DNA of 64,000 nt from DATCHW01 sp963806045 (GCA_963806045.1 CAWDWP010000004.1:1-64000), one strand, 5' to 3'; counted from the stretch's first letter, positions 46,095 to 55,787 are shown. The notes: generated from the sequence alone by a model not told the origin. Numbers and translations are program-made.

Positions 46095-46995
46095 AATTAA
46101 ATTTAGTAAAAATTTCCGAAACTATTAAACCAATAGTCATTATTACAGCACCTGTTATCTGGCTAAAACTCATAATTTCAGTTAATATAAAATACGCTGC
46201 AATAACCGCAGTAACCTGTTCCATGTTATATATTAACCCGGCTCGGACCGGTGACACATATCGCTGATATTTCATCGCCAGGAATAAAGCGAGTAGTGTT
46301 GAAAAAATTGTTGTGAAAATAGTTATAAATCCCGATTGTAAATTCAGAACAAATTTAAAATCATTAAAAATAGTTATTTCAAAAATTAACATAGATAAGA
46401 AGCTAAGTACGACCATGCTAATAAATTGTCCGTAAATAAGAACAATATGGTTTGCATTTTTCGAGTATTTATCCAAATAAACGATTTGAAAAGCAAAAGC
46501 CACTGCGCAAATAAGAGTGAATAGATCACCGATATTGATTTTTGCAGTTCGCAATTCTGTTAGGAAATAAAGTCCAATTACTACTAATATTACACCCAAT
46601 ATATTGCCGAAATTCGGTTTCGATTTTGTAATAAAAATTTGAGCAAAGGGAAGCAATACTATATTAATCCCTGTAATAAAAGCAGACTTCGATGCCGTTG
46701 TATATTTAAGTCCTATAGTTTGTGTAAAGAAGCCAACAAAGAGAAAAATTCCAAGTATTAATCCATTTTTGAACTCGGTTTTGTTAACTTTAATTAAATC
46801 TTTTCTGAAGAAAATATAAAATATTGCTGTGGTTAAAACAAATCGTGAAAAAACAAAAGCCATCGGGGAAATATCATTCAGTACAAGTTTTATAAGTGGA
46901 AAAGTTAAACCCCAATAAAAAGATATTGAAAGCAGTATTAATTCAGGTTTATATCCTTTTAAAAAACTTACCGGATTATTAATTGATTTAACCAA
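46078..46995 (-). CDS. EamA/DMT-family transporter
   Basis: A 305-residue inner-membrane protein with ten predicted transmembrane helices in two EamA repeats (about 15-145 and 160-300). Typical pieces are FYWGLTFPLIKLVL, FSRFVLTTAIFYIFF, GLKYTTASKSAFI near the end of repeat 1 and SPVRAGLIYNMEQVTAVIAA in repeat 2. Members export amino acids, metabolites or nucleotide sugars; the substrate here cannot be predicted. It overlaps acyP by 17 bp and follows the prenyltransferase gene by 3 bp. Confidence 0.87.
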   Translation of the reverse strand: MVKSINNPVSFLKGYKPELILLSISFYWGLTFPLIKLVLNDISPMAFVFSRFVLTTAIFYIFFRKDLIKVNKTEFKNGLILGIFLFVGFFTQTIGLKYTTASKSAFITGINIVLLPFAQIFITKSKPNFGNILGVILVVIGLYFLTELRTAKINIGDLFTLICAVAFAFQIVYLDKYSKNANHIVLIYGQFISMVVLSFLSMLIFEITIFNDFKFVLNLQSGFITIFTTIFSTLLALFLAMKYQRYVSPVRAGLIYNMEQVTAVIAAYFILTEIMSFSQITGAVIMTIGLIVSEIFTKFNYVRES

Positions 46996-46998
46996 ATC

Positions 46999-47916
46999 TT
47001 ATCTGTGAAAGATTTTATCTTTATATATGATAAATACTGATACAATAAGCCAGAGTATAGTAGTGAGTATTATCGGTATGTCTTTTGTTACGATTTGGGT
47101 TGGACTCTCGCCAAGATTTTTTTTGTGAATTAAATAGAGATATCGAAATATTCCGTAAATCACAAACGGTGTTGTGTAAATAAGATTCTCGGTATGAAAG
47201 GTGGAAACGGCTTTTTCGGAAACAGTATAAAGCGCATAGCATATTATTGTTCCTGTTGCCGCAATAGTATTCATCTGGTCTGTAAATTCTATTCCGTAAA
47301 AATTCAGGACCTTTCTTTGCTTATCAAGGTTTTCAAGTTCCATCTGTGACAGTTCAGCTCTTCTTTTTGAAATAGCAAGAAAAAGAGAAATAAAAATTGT
47401 TGTTAGAATCATCCAGCTTGAAAGGGAAACCTGTATCGCCGCAGCTCCGCCAATTACTCTCAGCATAAAGCCAAATGATATAAAAAACACATCAAGGATT
47501 ACGACGTGTTTGACTTTTACAGAGTAAAGAAGATTGATTAAAAAATAGGCTGCAACAGTAATTACGAAATAAAGATTTATAAGTGATGATAATAAAACTG
47601 TAATTGCACTTATGATTATCAGAATAATTATTGCTTGTTTTATTGATATTTCCCCGGAAGCAATAGGACGAAATCTTTTTTTCTTATGGACTCTGTCCGC
47701 CTCAATATCTATAATATCGTTTATGATATAAACACTGCTCGAAACTGCACAGAAAGCTAAAAATGCAAGAATATTTTTCGTGAAGAGTTCGGTATTTAAC
47801 AACTGACCGGCAAATAAAATAGGTGCGAAGCAGAAAAAATTCTTAATCCACTGCCTGACTCTGATTAATTTTATTATATTATACACATTATCCTCCGGTA
47901 AAAGTAATTTGTCCAA
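46999..47916 (-). CDS. UbiA-family prenyltransferase, decaprenyl-phosphate phosphoribosyltransferase type
   Basis: A 305-residue polytopic enzyme. The first Asp-rich motif NDIIDIEADRVHKKKRFRPI and N-terminal VRQWIKNFFCFAPILFAGQL match the DPPR synthase branch, which transfers phosphoribose to polyprenyl phosphate, the first step to polyprenyl-phosphoarabinose. About eight transmembrane helices follow, with a second Asp-rich-like region weakly conserved. The partner phosphatase and oxidoreductase genes are not in the window. It leads a minus-strand group with the EamA transporter and acylphosphatase. Confidence 0.82.
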   Translation of the reverse strand: MDKLLLPEDNVYNIIKLIRVRQWIKNFFCFAPILFAGQLLNTELFTKNILAFLAFCAVSSSVYIINDIIDIEADRVHKKKRFRPIASGEISIKQAIIILIIISAITVLLSSLINLYFVITVAAYFLINLLYSVKVKHVVILDVFFISFGFMLRVIGGAAAIQVSLSSWMILTTIFISLFLAISKRRAELSQMELENLDKQRKVLNFYGIEFTDQMNTIAATGTIICYALYTVSEKAVSTFHTENLIYTTPFVIYGIFRYLYLIHKKNLGESPTQIVTKDIPIILTTILWLIVSVFIIYKDKIFHR

Positions 47917-48034
47917 ATTAGAAAAAACTAAGATGAATAAAAATACAGAAGGGAAAATATCAAATGTCAGAAGCCTAATGTTCCAACAAGAATCTCAGTT
48001 TTAAAACCTCAACAAACTTAATAAACTTAATGAA

Positions 48035-49693
48035 CTAAAAGACTGCATTCTCCTGATATACACCAAATACTTCTTTTAGTGTACTGCACATTTCACCAAC
48101 CGTCACATAATTTCTTGCACAGTTTAAAACACTAGGCATCAGGTTAAGACCACTTTCCGCAGCTTTTTTTAAGTCTTCGAGAGAATTTTCAACATCCTTA
48201 TTATTTCTTGATGCTTTCAATTCTTTTATTTTATTAACCTGCATTTCTTCAACTTCCTTTGAAATCTGTAAAATCGGAATATCTATCTTTTCATTTTGCT
48301 CTACAAATTCATTCACACCGACAACAATCTTTTCTTTTTTATCAAGTTCAACCTGATATTCGTATGCGGCTTTGGAAATTTCCCTCTGGAAAAATCCGTT
48401 TTCTATACATTCAATTACACCACCCTGAGCATCTATCATTTCAAAATATTTTTCTGCTTCCTTTTCCATATCGTCTGTAAGTTTTTCTATAAAATAACTT
48501 CCACCCAGTGGGTCTGCTACATTTATCACTCCGTGTTCATATGCAATTATTTGCTGTGTTCTTAGTGCTATCTTTACAGCTTTATCTGAAGGTAATGCGA
48601 GAGTTTCATCCATCGAGTTGGTATGCAAGCTTTGAGTTCCGCCGATTACTGCGGCAAGCGCCTCAATTGCTGTTCTTACAATATTGTTTTCCGGCTGCTG
48701 CGCTGTGAGAGAGCAACCCGCAGTTTGTGTATGAAATCTCAGTATCCAGGATTTAGGACTTTTTGCTTTATATTTATCACGCATTCTTTTTGCATAAATT
48801 CTTCTTGCGGCTCTGAATTTTGCAATTTCTTCAAAGAAATCGAGATGTGAATTAAAGAAATAAGAAATTCTTGGAGAGAATGAATCAATATCCATACCCC
48901 GCTTTATACATTCTTCGATATAAGCAAATCCGTCAGCAAGTGTAAATGCAAGCTCCTGTGCGGCGGTTGAACCGGCTTCCCTTATATGATATCCGCTAAC
49001 GCTAACCGGGTTGAACTGAGGTACCTCATTCGTACTAAATTCGATCATATCCGTTATTATTCTCATTGATTCTTTTGGAGGGAAAATGAATTCCTTCTGT
49101 GCAATATATTCTTTTAAAATATCATTCTGCAATGTTCCTCGTAATTTATTAAATGGTACACCCTGTTTCTCTGCTACAACGAGGTAAAAGGCATAGAGCA
49201 TAATGGCAGGAGAGTTAATTGTCATTGAAGTAGAAACCTTGTCTAGCGGAATACCTGCAAAGAGACGTTCCATATCAGCAAGAGAAGATACTGATACACC
49301 GCAAATACCTACTTCACCTTCGGCAAGCTCTGCATCAGAATCCCAGCCCATAAGAGTCGGCATATCAAAAGCTGTTGAAAGTCCGGTCTGACCATGTTCA
49401 AGCAAATATTTAAATCTCTGGTTTGTATCTTCAGGTGTTCCGAAACCTGCAAATTGCCTCATCGTCCAGATTTTCCCGCGATACATATTACTATGGATTC
49501 CGCGTGTATATGGAAACTCTCCGGGATAACCAAGCTTTTCATCATAGTTAACATCTACTATTCCCGTATCTTCAGGAGTGTAGCATATATCGAGTTCTCT
49601 GTTGCTTAGAGATGTGAATTTCATTCCGGTCGTTTTAGCTTTCGAAGCATCCTCCAACCATTCCTTCTTTGACTTACTCTTCTTTGCTGCCAT
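48035..49693 (-). CDS. mutB: Methylmalonyl-CoA mutase large (alpha) subunit
   Basis: A 552-residue acyl-CoA mutase catalytic subunit without the C-terminal B12 domain, the split form whose cobalamin subunit is a separate short protein not encoded here. Motifs include YTRGIHSNMYRGKIWTMRQF, AGFGTPEDTNQRFKYLL, FDMPTLMGWDSD, VSVSGYHIREAGSTAAQELA, RFHTQTAGCSLTAQQPENN and QSLHTNSMDETLALPSDKA. It interconverts methylmalonyl-CoA and succinyl-CoA, linking propionate metabolism to the TCA cycle. The 244 bp upstream are AT-rich without features. Confidence 0.92.
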   Translation of the reverse strand: MAAKKSKSKKEWLEDASKAKTTGMKFTSLSNRELDICYTPEDTGIVDVNYDEKLGYPGEFPYTRGIHSNMYRGKIWTMRQFAGFGTPEDTNQRFKYLLEHGQTGLSTAFDMPTLMGWDSDAELAEGEVGICGVSVSSLADMERLFAGIPLDKVSTSMTINSPAIMLYAFYLVVAEKQGVPFNKLRGTLQNDILKEYIAQKEFIFPPKESMRIITDMIEFSTNEVPQFNPVSVSGYHIREAGSTAAQELAFTLADGFAYIEECIKRGMDIDSFSPRISYFFNSHLDFFEEIAKFRAARRIYAKRMRDKYKAKSPKSWILRFHTQTAGCSLTAQQPENNIVRTAIEALAAVIGGTQSLHTNSMDETLALPSDKAVKIALRTQQIIAYEHGVINVADPLGGSYFIEKLTDDMEKEAEKYFEMIDAQGGVIECIENGFFQREISKAAYEYQVELDKKEKIVVGVNEFVEQNEKIDIPILQISKEVEEMQVNKIKELKASRNNKDVENSLEDLKKAAESGLNLMPSVLNCARNYVTVGEMCSTLKEVFGVYQENAVF

Positions 49694-49937
49694 TTAATAT
49701 ATAACTTAAGTTAAGTTTAAATTTCAGCAATATAAAACAAATAGCAAAATATAAAAATTCATTTAGAGTTTTATTCGCTGATAACAATTAACTCAATTTC
49801 AATTTAAATTGGATAGTATGTTACTTTGCTAAGTAAAAAAATCAAAAAAAATCAGTTTTCGTTTTCTATTGTTTTACCTTTTTTATTTTATTTATTAATC
49901 TTAATATATTTTCAATTATTTATTAAAAAATATTATT

Positions 49938-50168
49938 ATGTTACAAGTATCAAACAACAATATTATCATTCCCCTGGCTTTTTGGAATGAACTAAAAAAA
50001 AATGATTATTTCAGAGAGTTAATCGAAGTTCTTGAAGACAGCAGAGATTTGGATGAAGCAAAAAAGTTATCCACTTCTTTTACTGATATTAATGCTTATA
50101 TGAAAAAAAGGGAACTTGTTGAATTGAAAAAAACACATAAAACCAAAAAATTAACCGGTAATAAATAA
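49938..50168 (+). CDS. Putative antitoxin of a RelBE/ParDE-like pair
   Basis: A 76-residue protein directly upstream of a RelE-type toxin gene (5-bp gap). The N terminus (QVSNNNIIIPLAFWNEL) could form a dimerisation or DNA-binding strand, and the basic C terminus (KKRELVELKKTHKTKKL) would wrap the toxin. It is not a clear match to one antitoxin family. The role is inferred from size, charge and neighbour. Confidence 0.68.
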   Translation: MLQVSNNNIIIPLAFWNELKKNDYFRELIEVLEDSRDLDEAKKLSTSFTDINAYMKKRELVELKKTHKTKKLTGNK

Positions 50169-50173
50169 AAAGT

Positions 50174-50431
50174 TTGTATAAAGTCAAACTATCAAATAAA
50201 GCTGTAAAGGAACTTGATAAAATTGATTTTCAAATCGTCAAAAAGTTATTTGATAAAATGAAAAATCTTGAGAACAACCCAATGCCGGTTGGGAGTATTA
50301 AATTGAAAGGTGAAAATGCTTATCGAATAAGACTTGGTAACTACAGAATTATATATGAAGTCATTGAACATTCGAAGCAAGTGTTGATATATAAAGTAGC
50401 GCATAGAAAAGATGTGTATAGAGAAAAATAA
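50174..50431 (+). CDS. RelE/ParE-family toxin
   Basis: An 85-residue RelE-superfamily toxin. The fold signature is clear: YKVKLSNKAVKELDKID at the N terminus, GSIKLKGENAYRIRLGNYRI in the middle and YEVIEHSKQVLIYKVAHRKDVYR at the end, the last containing the HRKDVY catalytic/basic tail. Such proteins cleave mRNA at the ribosome or inhibit gyrase. It starts with TTG, 5 bp after the antitoxin stop, which may keep toxin levels low. Confidence 0.87.
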   Translation: MYKVKLSNKAVKELDKIDFQIVKKLFDKMKNLENNPMPVGSIKLKGENAYRIRLGNYRIIYEVIEHSKQVLIYKVAHRKDVYREK

Positions 50432-50515
50432 TATTATTACAACTCACTTTTTTAGTAGAGTTTCCTTCGGGATTCGAAAATTTAAAATTTTAAAGTCATA
50501 ACTTCTAATGGTGAC

Positions 50516-50596
50516 GTTCAGGAGTTACCTTCTGAACGCTTAGTTTGTCTCTTGGTAATTTATGAAGTCGGGAGGAAACTCCTGACTTGCACGGAA
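50516..50596. repeat. GTCAGGAGTT-type repeat, copy 1
   Basis: TTCAGGAGTTACC, then TTAGTTTGTCTCTTGGTA, ATGAAGTCGGGAGG, AAACTCCTGACTT and GCACGGAA. It shares its whole length with 51560-51639 in the same orientation. The GTTCAGGAGTT and AACTCCTGAC ends form an inverted repeat. The two copies flank the broken gene between them. Confidence 0.75.
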
Positions 50597-50692
50597 ATTG
50601 ATTGTCCCAATCAATTATTACGTTAATGGTGATTTCAGATCTTCATTTTAATAGTATTAAATAATAATTATATTTTAATACAAAAATTATTT

Positions 50693-51523
50693 ATGGGCTT
50701 TAAAATATTTATTATTTTTGCATTTCTGATGTCTATTTCCGTTACCGTTCCGGGGCAAACAAGAAAGGATTTTCGCGAATACATAAATTATCCGGGATTG
50801 AATTCTATATCAGGCAATCTTGATTTATCCGGAATTAGTAATAACAATTTCAAGAAAGGATTTGACCGGCATACTCTATTCTTTAATGATTCAATGAAGC
50901 CTGCCCGGGATTCTTCTGTCACACGTTGAAATCTTTTTCCGGAAACCTGAGTTGGATTTTTCAAGATTGCCGCTTGAATTTCTTGCAGGAAACGGACTGG
51001 GGATTGCATCAGGTGTGGTTGGCGGATTAATAGGCTATGCAATATCTGGAAGAAAGTAAGGGTGACGGTGGAATGCCTCTTAAGTACTGTAATTGGACTA
51101 GGACTTTTTATATTTCATACAGCTGGAAGCATTGCAGGAGTTTATTTAACAGGAGCAAACAACGAAGATATTGATTATAACATTGGCTCGACTATTATTG
51201 GTGGGTTAATAGGAACAGGTGCTGAATTACTATGTTTGTATTTCGAATCTAAATCCGAAAATAAGCCCGGTTTTGCTCCAATTCTACTCACGACAATGCT
51301 TCCTACAATTGGAAGTATGGTGGGTTTACATACTTCGATGGAATATAAAAATCACGGTTCTGGAATAAATTCATTATTAAATTTCGATTCCGGTAAATTG
51401 AAATTAAAAATGCCTGACATAAATTCAAAACGGTTGCCTTATTTTGGGAATAAACAAAATAATTCGAAATTCCTCTCTAACTCTTATTACTCATCAGTGA
51501 GTTTACTTTCCTATAATTTTTAG
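50693..51523 (+). CDS. Exported glycine-rich membrane protein, broken by two frame changes
   Basis: Three consecutive frames appear to encode one protein of about 276 residues that I do not recognise. Frame 1 (50693 on) has a signal peptide (IFIIFAFLMSISVTVPGQ). Frame 2 (about 50926-51050) reads VEIFFRKPELDFSRLPLEFL and GIASGVVGGLIGYAISG. Frame 3 (about 51053-51523) has LSTVIGLGLFIFHTAGSIAG and IIGGLIGTGAEL. One base gained near 50926 and one lost near 51053 would restore it. The small-residue GxxxG helices suggest membrane insertion. It lies between two copies of the GTCAGGAGTT repeat, directly after the RelBE-like pair. It may instead be a true decayed gene. Confidence 0.6.
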
Positions 51524-51559
51524 GTTCATTTTATATTATTTTCTTTTTGTTCTGTGGCA

Positions 51560-51639
51560 GTCAGGAGTTGCCATCTGAATGTTTAGTTTGTCTCTTGGTA
51601 TTTTATGAAGTCGGGAGGTAACTCCAGACTTACACGGAA
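51560..51639. repeat. GTCAGGAGTT-type repeat, copy 2
   Basis: GTCAGGAGTTGCC, TTAGTTTGTCTCTTGGTA, ATGAAGTCGGGAGG, TAACTCCAGACTT and ACACGGAA, matching 50516-50596 along its length. Confidence 0.75.
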
Positions 51640-51664
51640 CTCACTTAATTAACTTTATTTAGAA

Positions 51665-53489
51665 TTATGTTCGGCTGAATCTTTTATCCAGCTCTTCGGT
51701 TGTGATGCGGATTATAGTTGGTCTGCCGTGAGGACAAACATAGGGCAGCTTAGTTATAAATAAAGAATCAATTAGATTTATCATCTCGTCGCGGTTCAGT
51801 TTATCCCCGGTCTTTAATTGCGCCTTTGCAGGCATAAGATTTTGCAAGGTTATCACGCTTATCAAGATTTAGTGTCAGCTCATATTCTTTATACTGGTCA
51901 ATTAAATCCTGGAAAATTTTTCTTTCATCTCCGATTCTTACATCCGAAGGAATACCGATGAGATGAATCAATTCTTCTTTCGTAACTGTAAAATTAAAAC
52001 CTAGATTCTGAAAATCTTCTTTCAAAGTGAGAGCGATTTGAAAATCTATTTTTGTAAGATTTATATCTATCGGAACAAGAAGCTGTTGAGAGAATGGTGC
52101 CTGAGTATCCAGAGCTATTTTTGCTTTTTCATAAAGTATTCTTTCGTGTGCCGCATGCTGGTCGATAATCATCAACCCTGTTTCAGTCTGACACATTATA
52201 TATTTGTTCATATATTGCCAGACACTGAATGCTTCTGCTTCGGATTTCTTTTTATGTTCAAAAACATTTTTTTGCTCTTCGGATTTATTTTCGGGAATAT
52301 CTTCAGTATGCTGAACTGCTTTTGATGCCTCAAAAATTGAATGGATTTTCCGCTGGGGAGAAGAATCAGATTTAAAGTGAGATGCAATGCTTTTTAATAC
52401 TGCATCATCTTTTTTAAAGCTTCCCTCGTTTTTCTTAAAATCAAAGTTTGGAATTTTAGTTTGTGAACTATTTGGTGTAAAACCAACGCTGTAAATCAAA
52501 TCCTGTGCAGATAATGAATCACGGACTGTTTTTTTCATAAACCCGAATACCGCACCTTCATTTTCAAACTTAACTTCGAGCTTGGATGGATGAACATTTA
52601 CATCTACAAGTTTAGGGTCAATTTCTATAAAAAGAAAAAAAGAAGGATAATTGCCTTTTTCGATTAAATCGTCATAACCGGAATATACTGCAAAATTCAG
52701 ATTTTTATTTGTGAAGAATCTGCCATTTAGATATAAGTATTGTTCCAGTCTCGTTTTTTTTGTAAAACCGGGCAGTGATATAAATCCGGAAATTCCTATC
52801 AAATTATTTGTTGAGTCAACAGGTATCAGAGTATTTGCAAAATCTTCAGTGAAAATATCCTTTAGTCTTCCATGAAGGTTGTCAGGTTTAAGATTAAAAA
52901 CAATATTATCATTATTTATAAGCTTGAAAAATTTATCGTGAAAAGAAATTGCAAGCTTTATAAAAGTGTCATAAATGTGTCTGAATTCAGTAGGGTCTGA
53001 TTTCAAAAAATTTCTTCTGCCCGGTGTATTGTAAAAAAGATTTTTTACGGAAATAGAAGTTCCCCTTTCAAAACTTGTTTTAGAAATTTCCTTAATTTCG
53101 TTTCCTTCAATTCTAATTAGTGTTCCAAGGTCTTCACCAACAGTTTTTGTTTTCAATTCTACCTGTGAAACAGAGCAAATCGATGCAAGTGCTTCACCTC
53201 TGAAACCCAGTGTACTAATATTCTCGAGGTCTTCATAAGATGAAATTTTGCTTGTTGAGTGCCTGCTGAAGCACAACTCGGCATCGTCCTGACTCATCCC
53301 GAGTCCATTATCAATAACCTGAATCATTGATTTCCCTGCATTGGAAATAATTACAGTGATTTCAGTAGCTCCTGAATCAATAGAATTTTCCACCAGTTCT
53401 TTAACAACAGATTCAGGTCTTCCGACGACTTCACCCGCTGCGATGCGATTTGATAGAGCAGGGGGTAATATTTTTATAAATCCTGACAT
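51665..53489 (-). CDS. mutL: DNA mismatch repair protein MutL (frameshifted near the C terminus)
   Basis: About 607 residues after one correction. The GHKL ATPase region shows RIAAGEVVGRPESVVKELVE, DNGLGMS and GFRGEALASI. The C-terminal part has DQHAAHERILYE, which fits the endonuclease motif DQHA(x)2E(x)4E, so the protein probably nicks DNA itself, as in bacteria without MutH. The last segment (TGDKLNRDEM to CPHGRPTIIRI) lies in another frame after one extra A in the TTT at 51813-51815. ftsY ends directly before its start. A genuine loss would remove the conserved CPHGRP metal-site motif; a sequencing error is more likely. Confidence 0.9.
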
Positions 53490-54443
53490 TTATGATTCCT
53501 GTTTTTCGAATAATGCTTCTACAAATTTATCTCTTTCAAATAACTGCAAATCATCAATTTGTTCTCCTACGCCGATAAATCTAACGGGGATTTTCATTTC
53601 GTTGCTTATTCTAATCACGATTCCGCCTTTCGCAGTTCCATCTAATTTAGTCAGAATTATTCCTGTTAGTCCATTAAGAACATCGGAAAATTCTTTTGCC
53701 TGATTAAGTCCATTCTGACCGGTAGTAGCATCTATCACAATAAAGGTTTCGTGAGGAGATTTCGGTATAACTTTTTGCATTACACGTTTAACTTTTTTAA
53801 GCTCATCCATAAGATGAGATTTATTGTGAAGTCTTCCTGCCGTATCAATTATAACTACATCAATATCTCTTGAAAGGCTTGCTTTGAGTGTATCATACGC
53901 AACAGAAGCAGGGTCTTTAGCATTCGGATTCTGGACAATCTCGACACCCGCCCGTTTAGCCCATATCTCAAGCTGTTCATTTGCAGCAGCCCTATATGTA
54001 TCAGCGGAACCGATTAATACGGATTTCCCGGCTTTTTTAAAATTATAAGCAAGTTTACCAATTGAAGTGGTTTTACCGACCCCATTGACTCCTACAATCA
54101 TTATAACATAAGGTTTATGACTCGAATTGAAATCAAATTGTTTGAAATCAGTTTCAGGTTCTTCAAAAACTTTTTGTATCTCTTCGCGGATAATTTTTTT
54201 CAGTTCTTCTTCATCTGCATATTTTTCTTCACGTGTTCGTTCCTTTATCCCGGAAATTAATTTTTCAGCAGTATCATATCCCATATCGGAAAGAACAAAT
54301 ATTTCCTCGAGTTCCGCAAGGAATTCATCATCGATTTTCTTTTTTGCATAAATGAGACGGTTAACTTTTCCAAAAAGGTCTTCTTTGGTTTTTGTTAAGC
54401 CGTCTTTTAATTTATTAAAGCCAATTTTATCTAAAAATGACAA
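53490..54443 (-). CDS. ftsY: Signal recognition particle receptor FtsY
   Basis: A 317-residue SRP GTPase. A short N domain (about 1-95) is followed by the G domain with P-loop GVNGVGKTTSIGK (residues 118-130), DTYRAAANEQLE, DTAGRLH, TKLDGTAKGG and FIGVGEQIDDL. It docks SRP-ribosome complexes at the membrane. The N-terminal acidic A domain of longer FtsY proteins is absent, normal for this group. Its stop adjoins the mutL start with no gap, so the pair is probably co-transcribed. Confidence 0.95.
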   Translation of the reverse strand: MSFLDKIGFNKLKDGLTKTKEDLFGKVNRLIYAKKKIDDEFLAELEEIFVLSDMGYDTAEKLISGIKERTREEKYADEEELKKIIREEIQKVFEEPETDFKQFDFNSSHKPYVIMIVGVNGVGKTTSIGKLAYNFKKAGKSVLIGSADTYRAAANEQLEIWAKRAGVEIVQNPNAKDPASVAYDTLKASLSRDIDVVIIDTAGRLHNKSHLMDELKKVKRVMQKVIPKSPHETFIVIDATTGQNGLNQAKEFSDVLNGLTGIILTKLDGTAKGGIVIRISNEMKIPVRFIGVGEQIDDLQLFERDKFVEALFEKQES

Positions 54444-54478
54444 GACTATATTTTATTTATTTTCACACGAAATTAATT

Positions 54479-55717
54479 TTAAAAGTGCGTAAATTCAAAA
54501 TATTTAAAATTAACCCCCAGCCCCTTGTAAAGGGGGAATAAGTGAAATTTTAATTTACTGGCAAAATTAAACATTATCATATCTAATATTTTTCTCGCTA
54601 TTACCATTTTCTGGACTTCAGAAGTTCCTTCCCCAATTGTCATTAATTTTACATCCCTGTAAAGCTTTTCAACCGGGAATTCTTTTATAAATCCATATCC
54701 GCCGTGAACCTGTATAGCTTCGTTGGTGGCTTTAACAGCAATTTCACTCGCATGATATTTTGCCATAGAAGCCGCAAGATTAATGTCCTGATTTTGTTCT
54801 TTCAGGTATGCAGCTTTATAGGTAAGAGCTTTCGCTCCTTGTATATCCGTATCTATTTCAGCAATCTTAAACTGAATTGCCTGAAATTCTGAGAGAGATT
54901 TACCGAATTGTTTTCTTTGCTTTGAATATGATAATATTGCATTCAGCGCTCCTTCTGCAATTCCAAGTGATAGTGCAGCAATGGCTATTCTTCCGCCATC
55001 GAGAATCTTAAGTGCCTGAATAAATCCTTCACCTTCTTTTCCCAGCAAATTTTCTTCCGGTACTTTTACATTATCGAAAATCAGTTCAGCAGTATCAGAT
55101 GCTCTCATTCCGAGTTTATTTTCTTTTTTACCTACACTTAATCCCGGCATTCCTTTTTCCAGAATAAATGCACTGATACCTTTGCTGCCTTTTGATTTAT
55201 CTGTAACAGCAAGCACAACGGCTGTTTTTCCGACCGATGCGTGGGTTATGAAAGTCTTACTGCCGTTTAAAATATATTCTCCATTTTTCTTCTCGGCAAA
55301 AGATTGCATTCCGCCTGCATCACTGCCTGATAAATTTTCCGTTAATCCCCATGCACCGAGTTTTTTTCCTGATGCTAAATCCGGGAGGAATTTTTTCCTC
55401 TGGTTTTCATTACCGAACATATAAATGTGATTCGTGCATAATCCATTATGTGCCGCAACAGTCAGACCAACAGATGGATCGATTTTTGAGATTTCCTCTA
55501 TGATAATAACGTATTCTGTTGCCGTGAAACCCGAACCTCCGTACTCTTCCGGAAATATTATTCCCATAAATCCCATTTCGCCAAGCTTATCGGTTATCTC
55601 GAACGGGAATTCCTGACTCTCGTCATATTTCATAATTAGAGGAGCAATCTCGTTTACTGCGAAATCCCTTGCGAGCTTTTGAACTTCAAGTTCTCTTTCG
55701 TTGAAACTGTAATCCAT
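54479..55717 (-). CDS. Acyl-CoA dehydrogenase with repeat-derived C-terminal extension
   Basis: A 412-residue flavoprotein of the short/medium-chain acyl-CoA dehydrogenase type. It has LTENLSGSDAGGMQSFAEKK (FAD/substrate loop), GGRIAIAALSLGIAEGALNA, QFGKSLSEFQAIQFKIAEI, HGGYGFIKEFPVEKLYRDVK and the catalytic Glu in IGEGTSEVQK. The family normally ends shortly after VIARKIL; here about 30 more residues follow, and the stretch including FPLYKGLGVNF is encoded by the C/G-rich palindromic repeat at 54507-54557. The repeat has apparently displaced the original stop. The enzyme core is complete and should be active in fatty-acid or amino-acid beta-oxidation; the exact substrate is not predictable. 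Confidence 0.92.
   Translation of the reverse strand: MDYSFNERELEVQKLARDFAVNEIAPLIMKYDESQEFPFEITDKLGEMGFMGIIFPEEYGGSGFTATEYVIIIEEISKIDPSVGLTVAAHNGLCTNHIYMFGNENQRKKFLPDLASGKKLGAWGLTENLSGSDAGGMQSFAEKKNGEYILNGSKTFITHASVGKTAVVLAVTDKSKGSKGISAFILEKGMPGLSVGKKENKLGMRASDTAELIFDNVKVPEENLLGKEGEGFIQALKILDGGRIAIAALSLGIAEGALNAILSYSKQRKQFGKSLSEFQAIQFKIAEIDTDIQGAKALTYKAAYLKEQNQDINLAASMAKYHASEIAVKATNEAIQVHGGYGFIKEFPVEKLYRDVKLMTIGEGTSEVQKMVIARKILDMIMFNFASKLKFHLFPLYKGLGVNFKYFEFTHF
54507..54557. repeat. C/G-rich palindromic repeat, copy 2, inside the dehydrogenase reading frame
   Basis: TTAACCCCCAGCCCC-TTGTAAA-GGGGG followed by an AT-rich tail, similar to 2141-2200. Unlike copy 1 it lies within an open reading frame and is translated at the C terminus of the acyl-CoA dehydrogenase. 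Confidence 0.7.
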
Positions 55718-55787
55718 TTTATTTGTTTGATTTACTAAAATTTTTTGGAAAAATTACCGTGAATTAAATAAGAAAATTTCGTCAATT

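Noticed and set aside
48259..48850. Several plus-strand frames of 66-89 residues opposite the methylmalonyl-CoA mutase gene
   Set aside because: Antisense shadows of a well-conserved enzyme; no ribosome-binding site or family resemblance.
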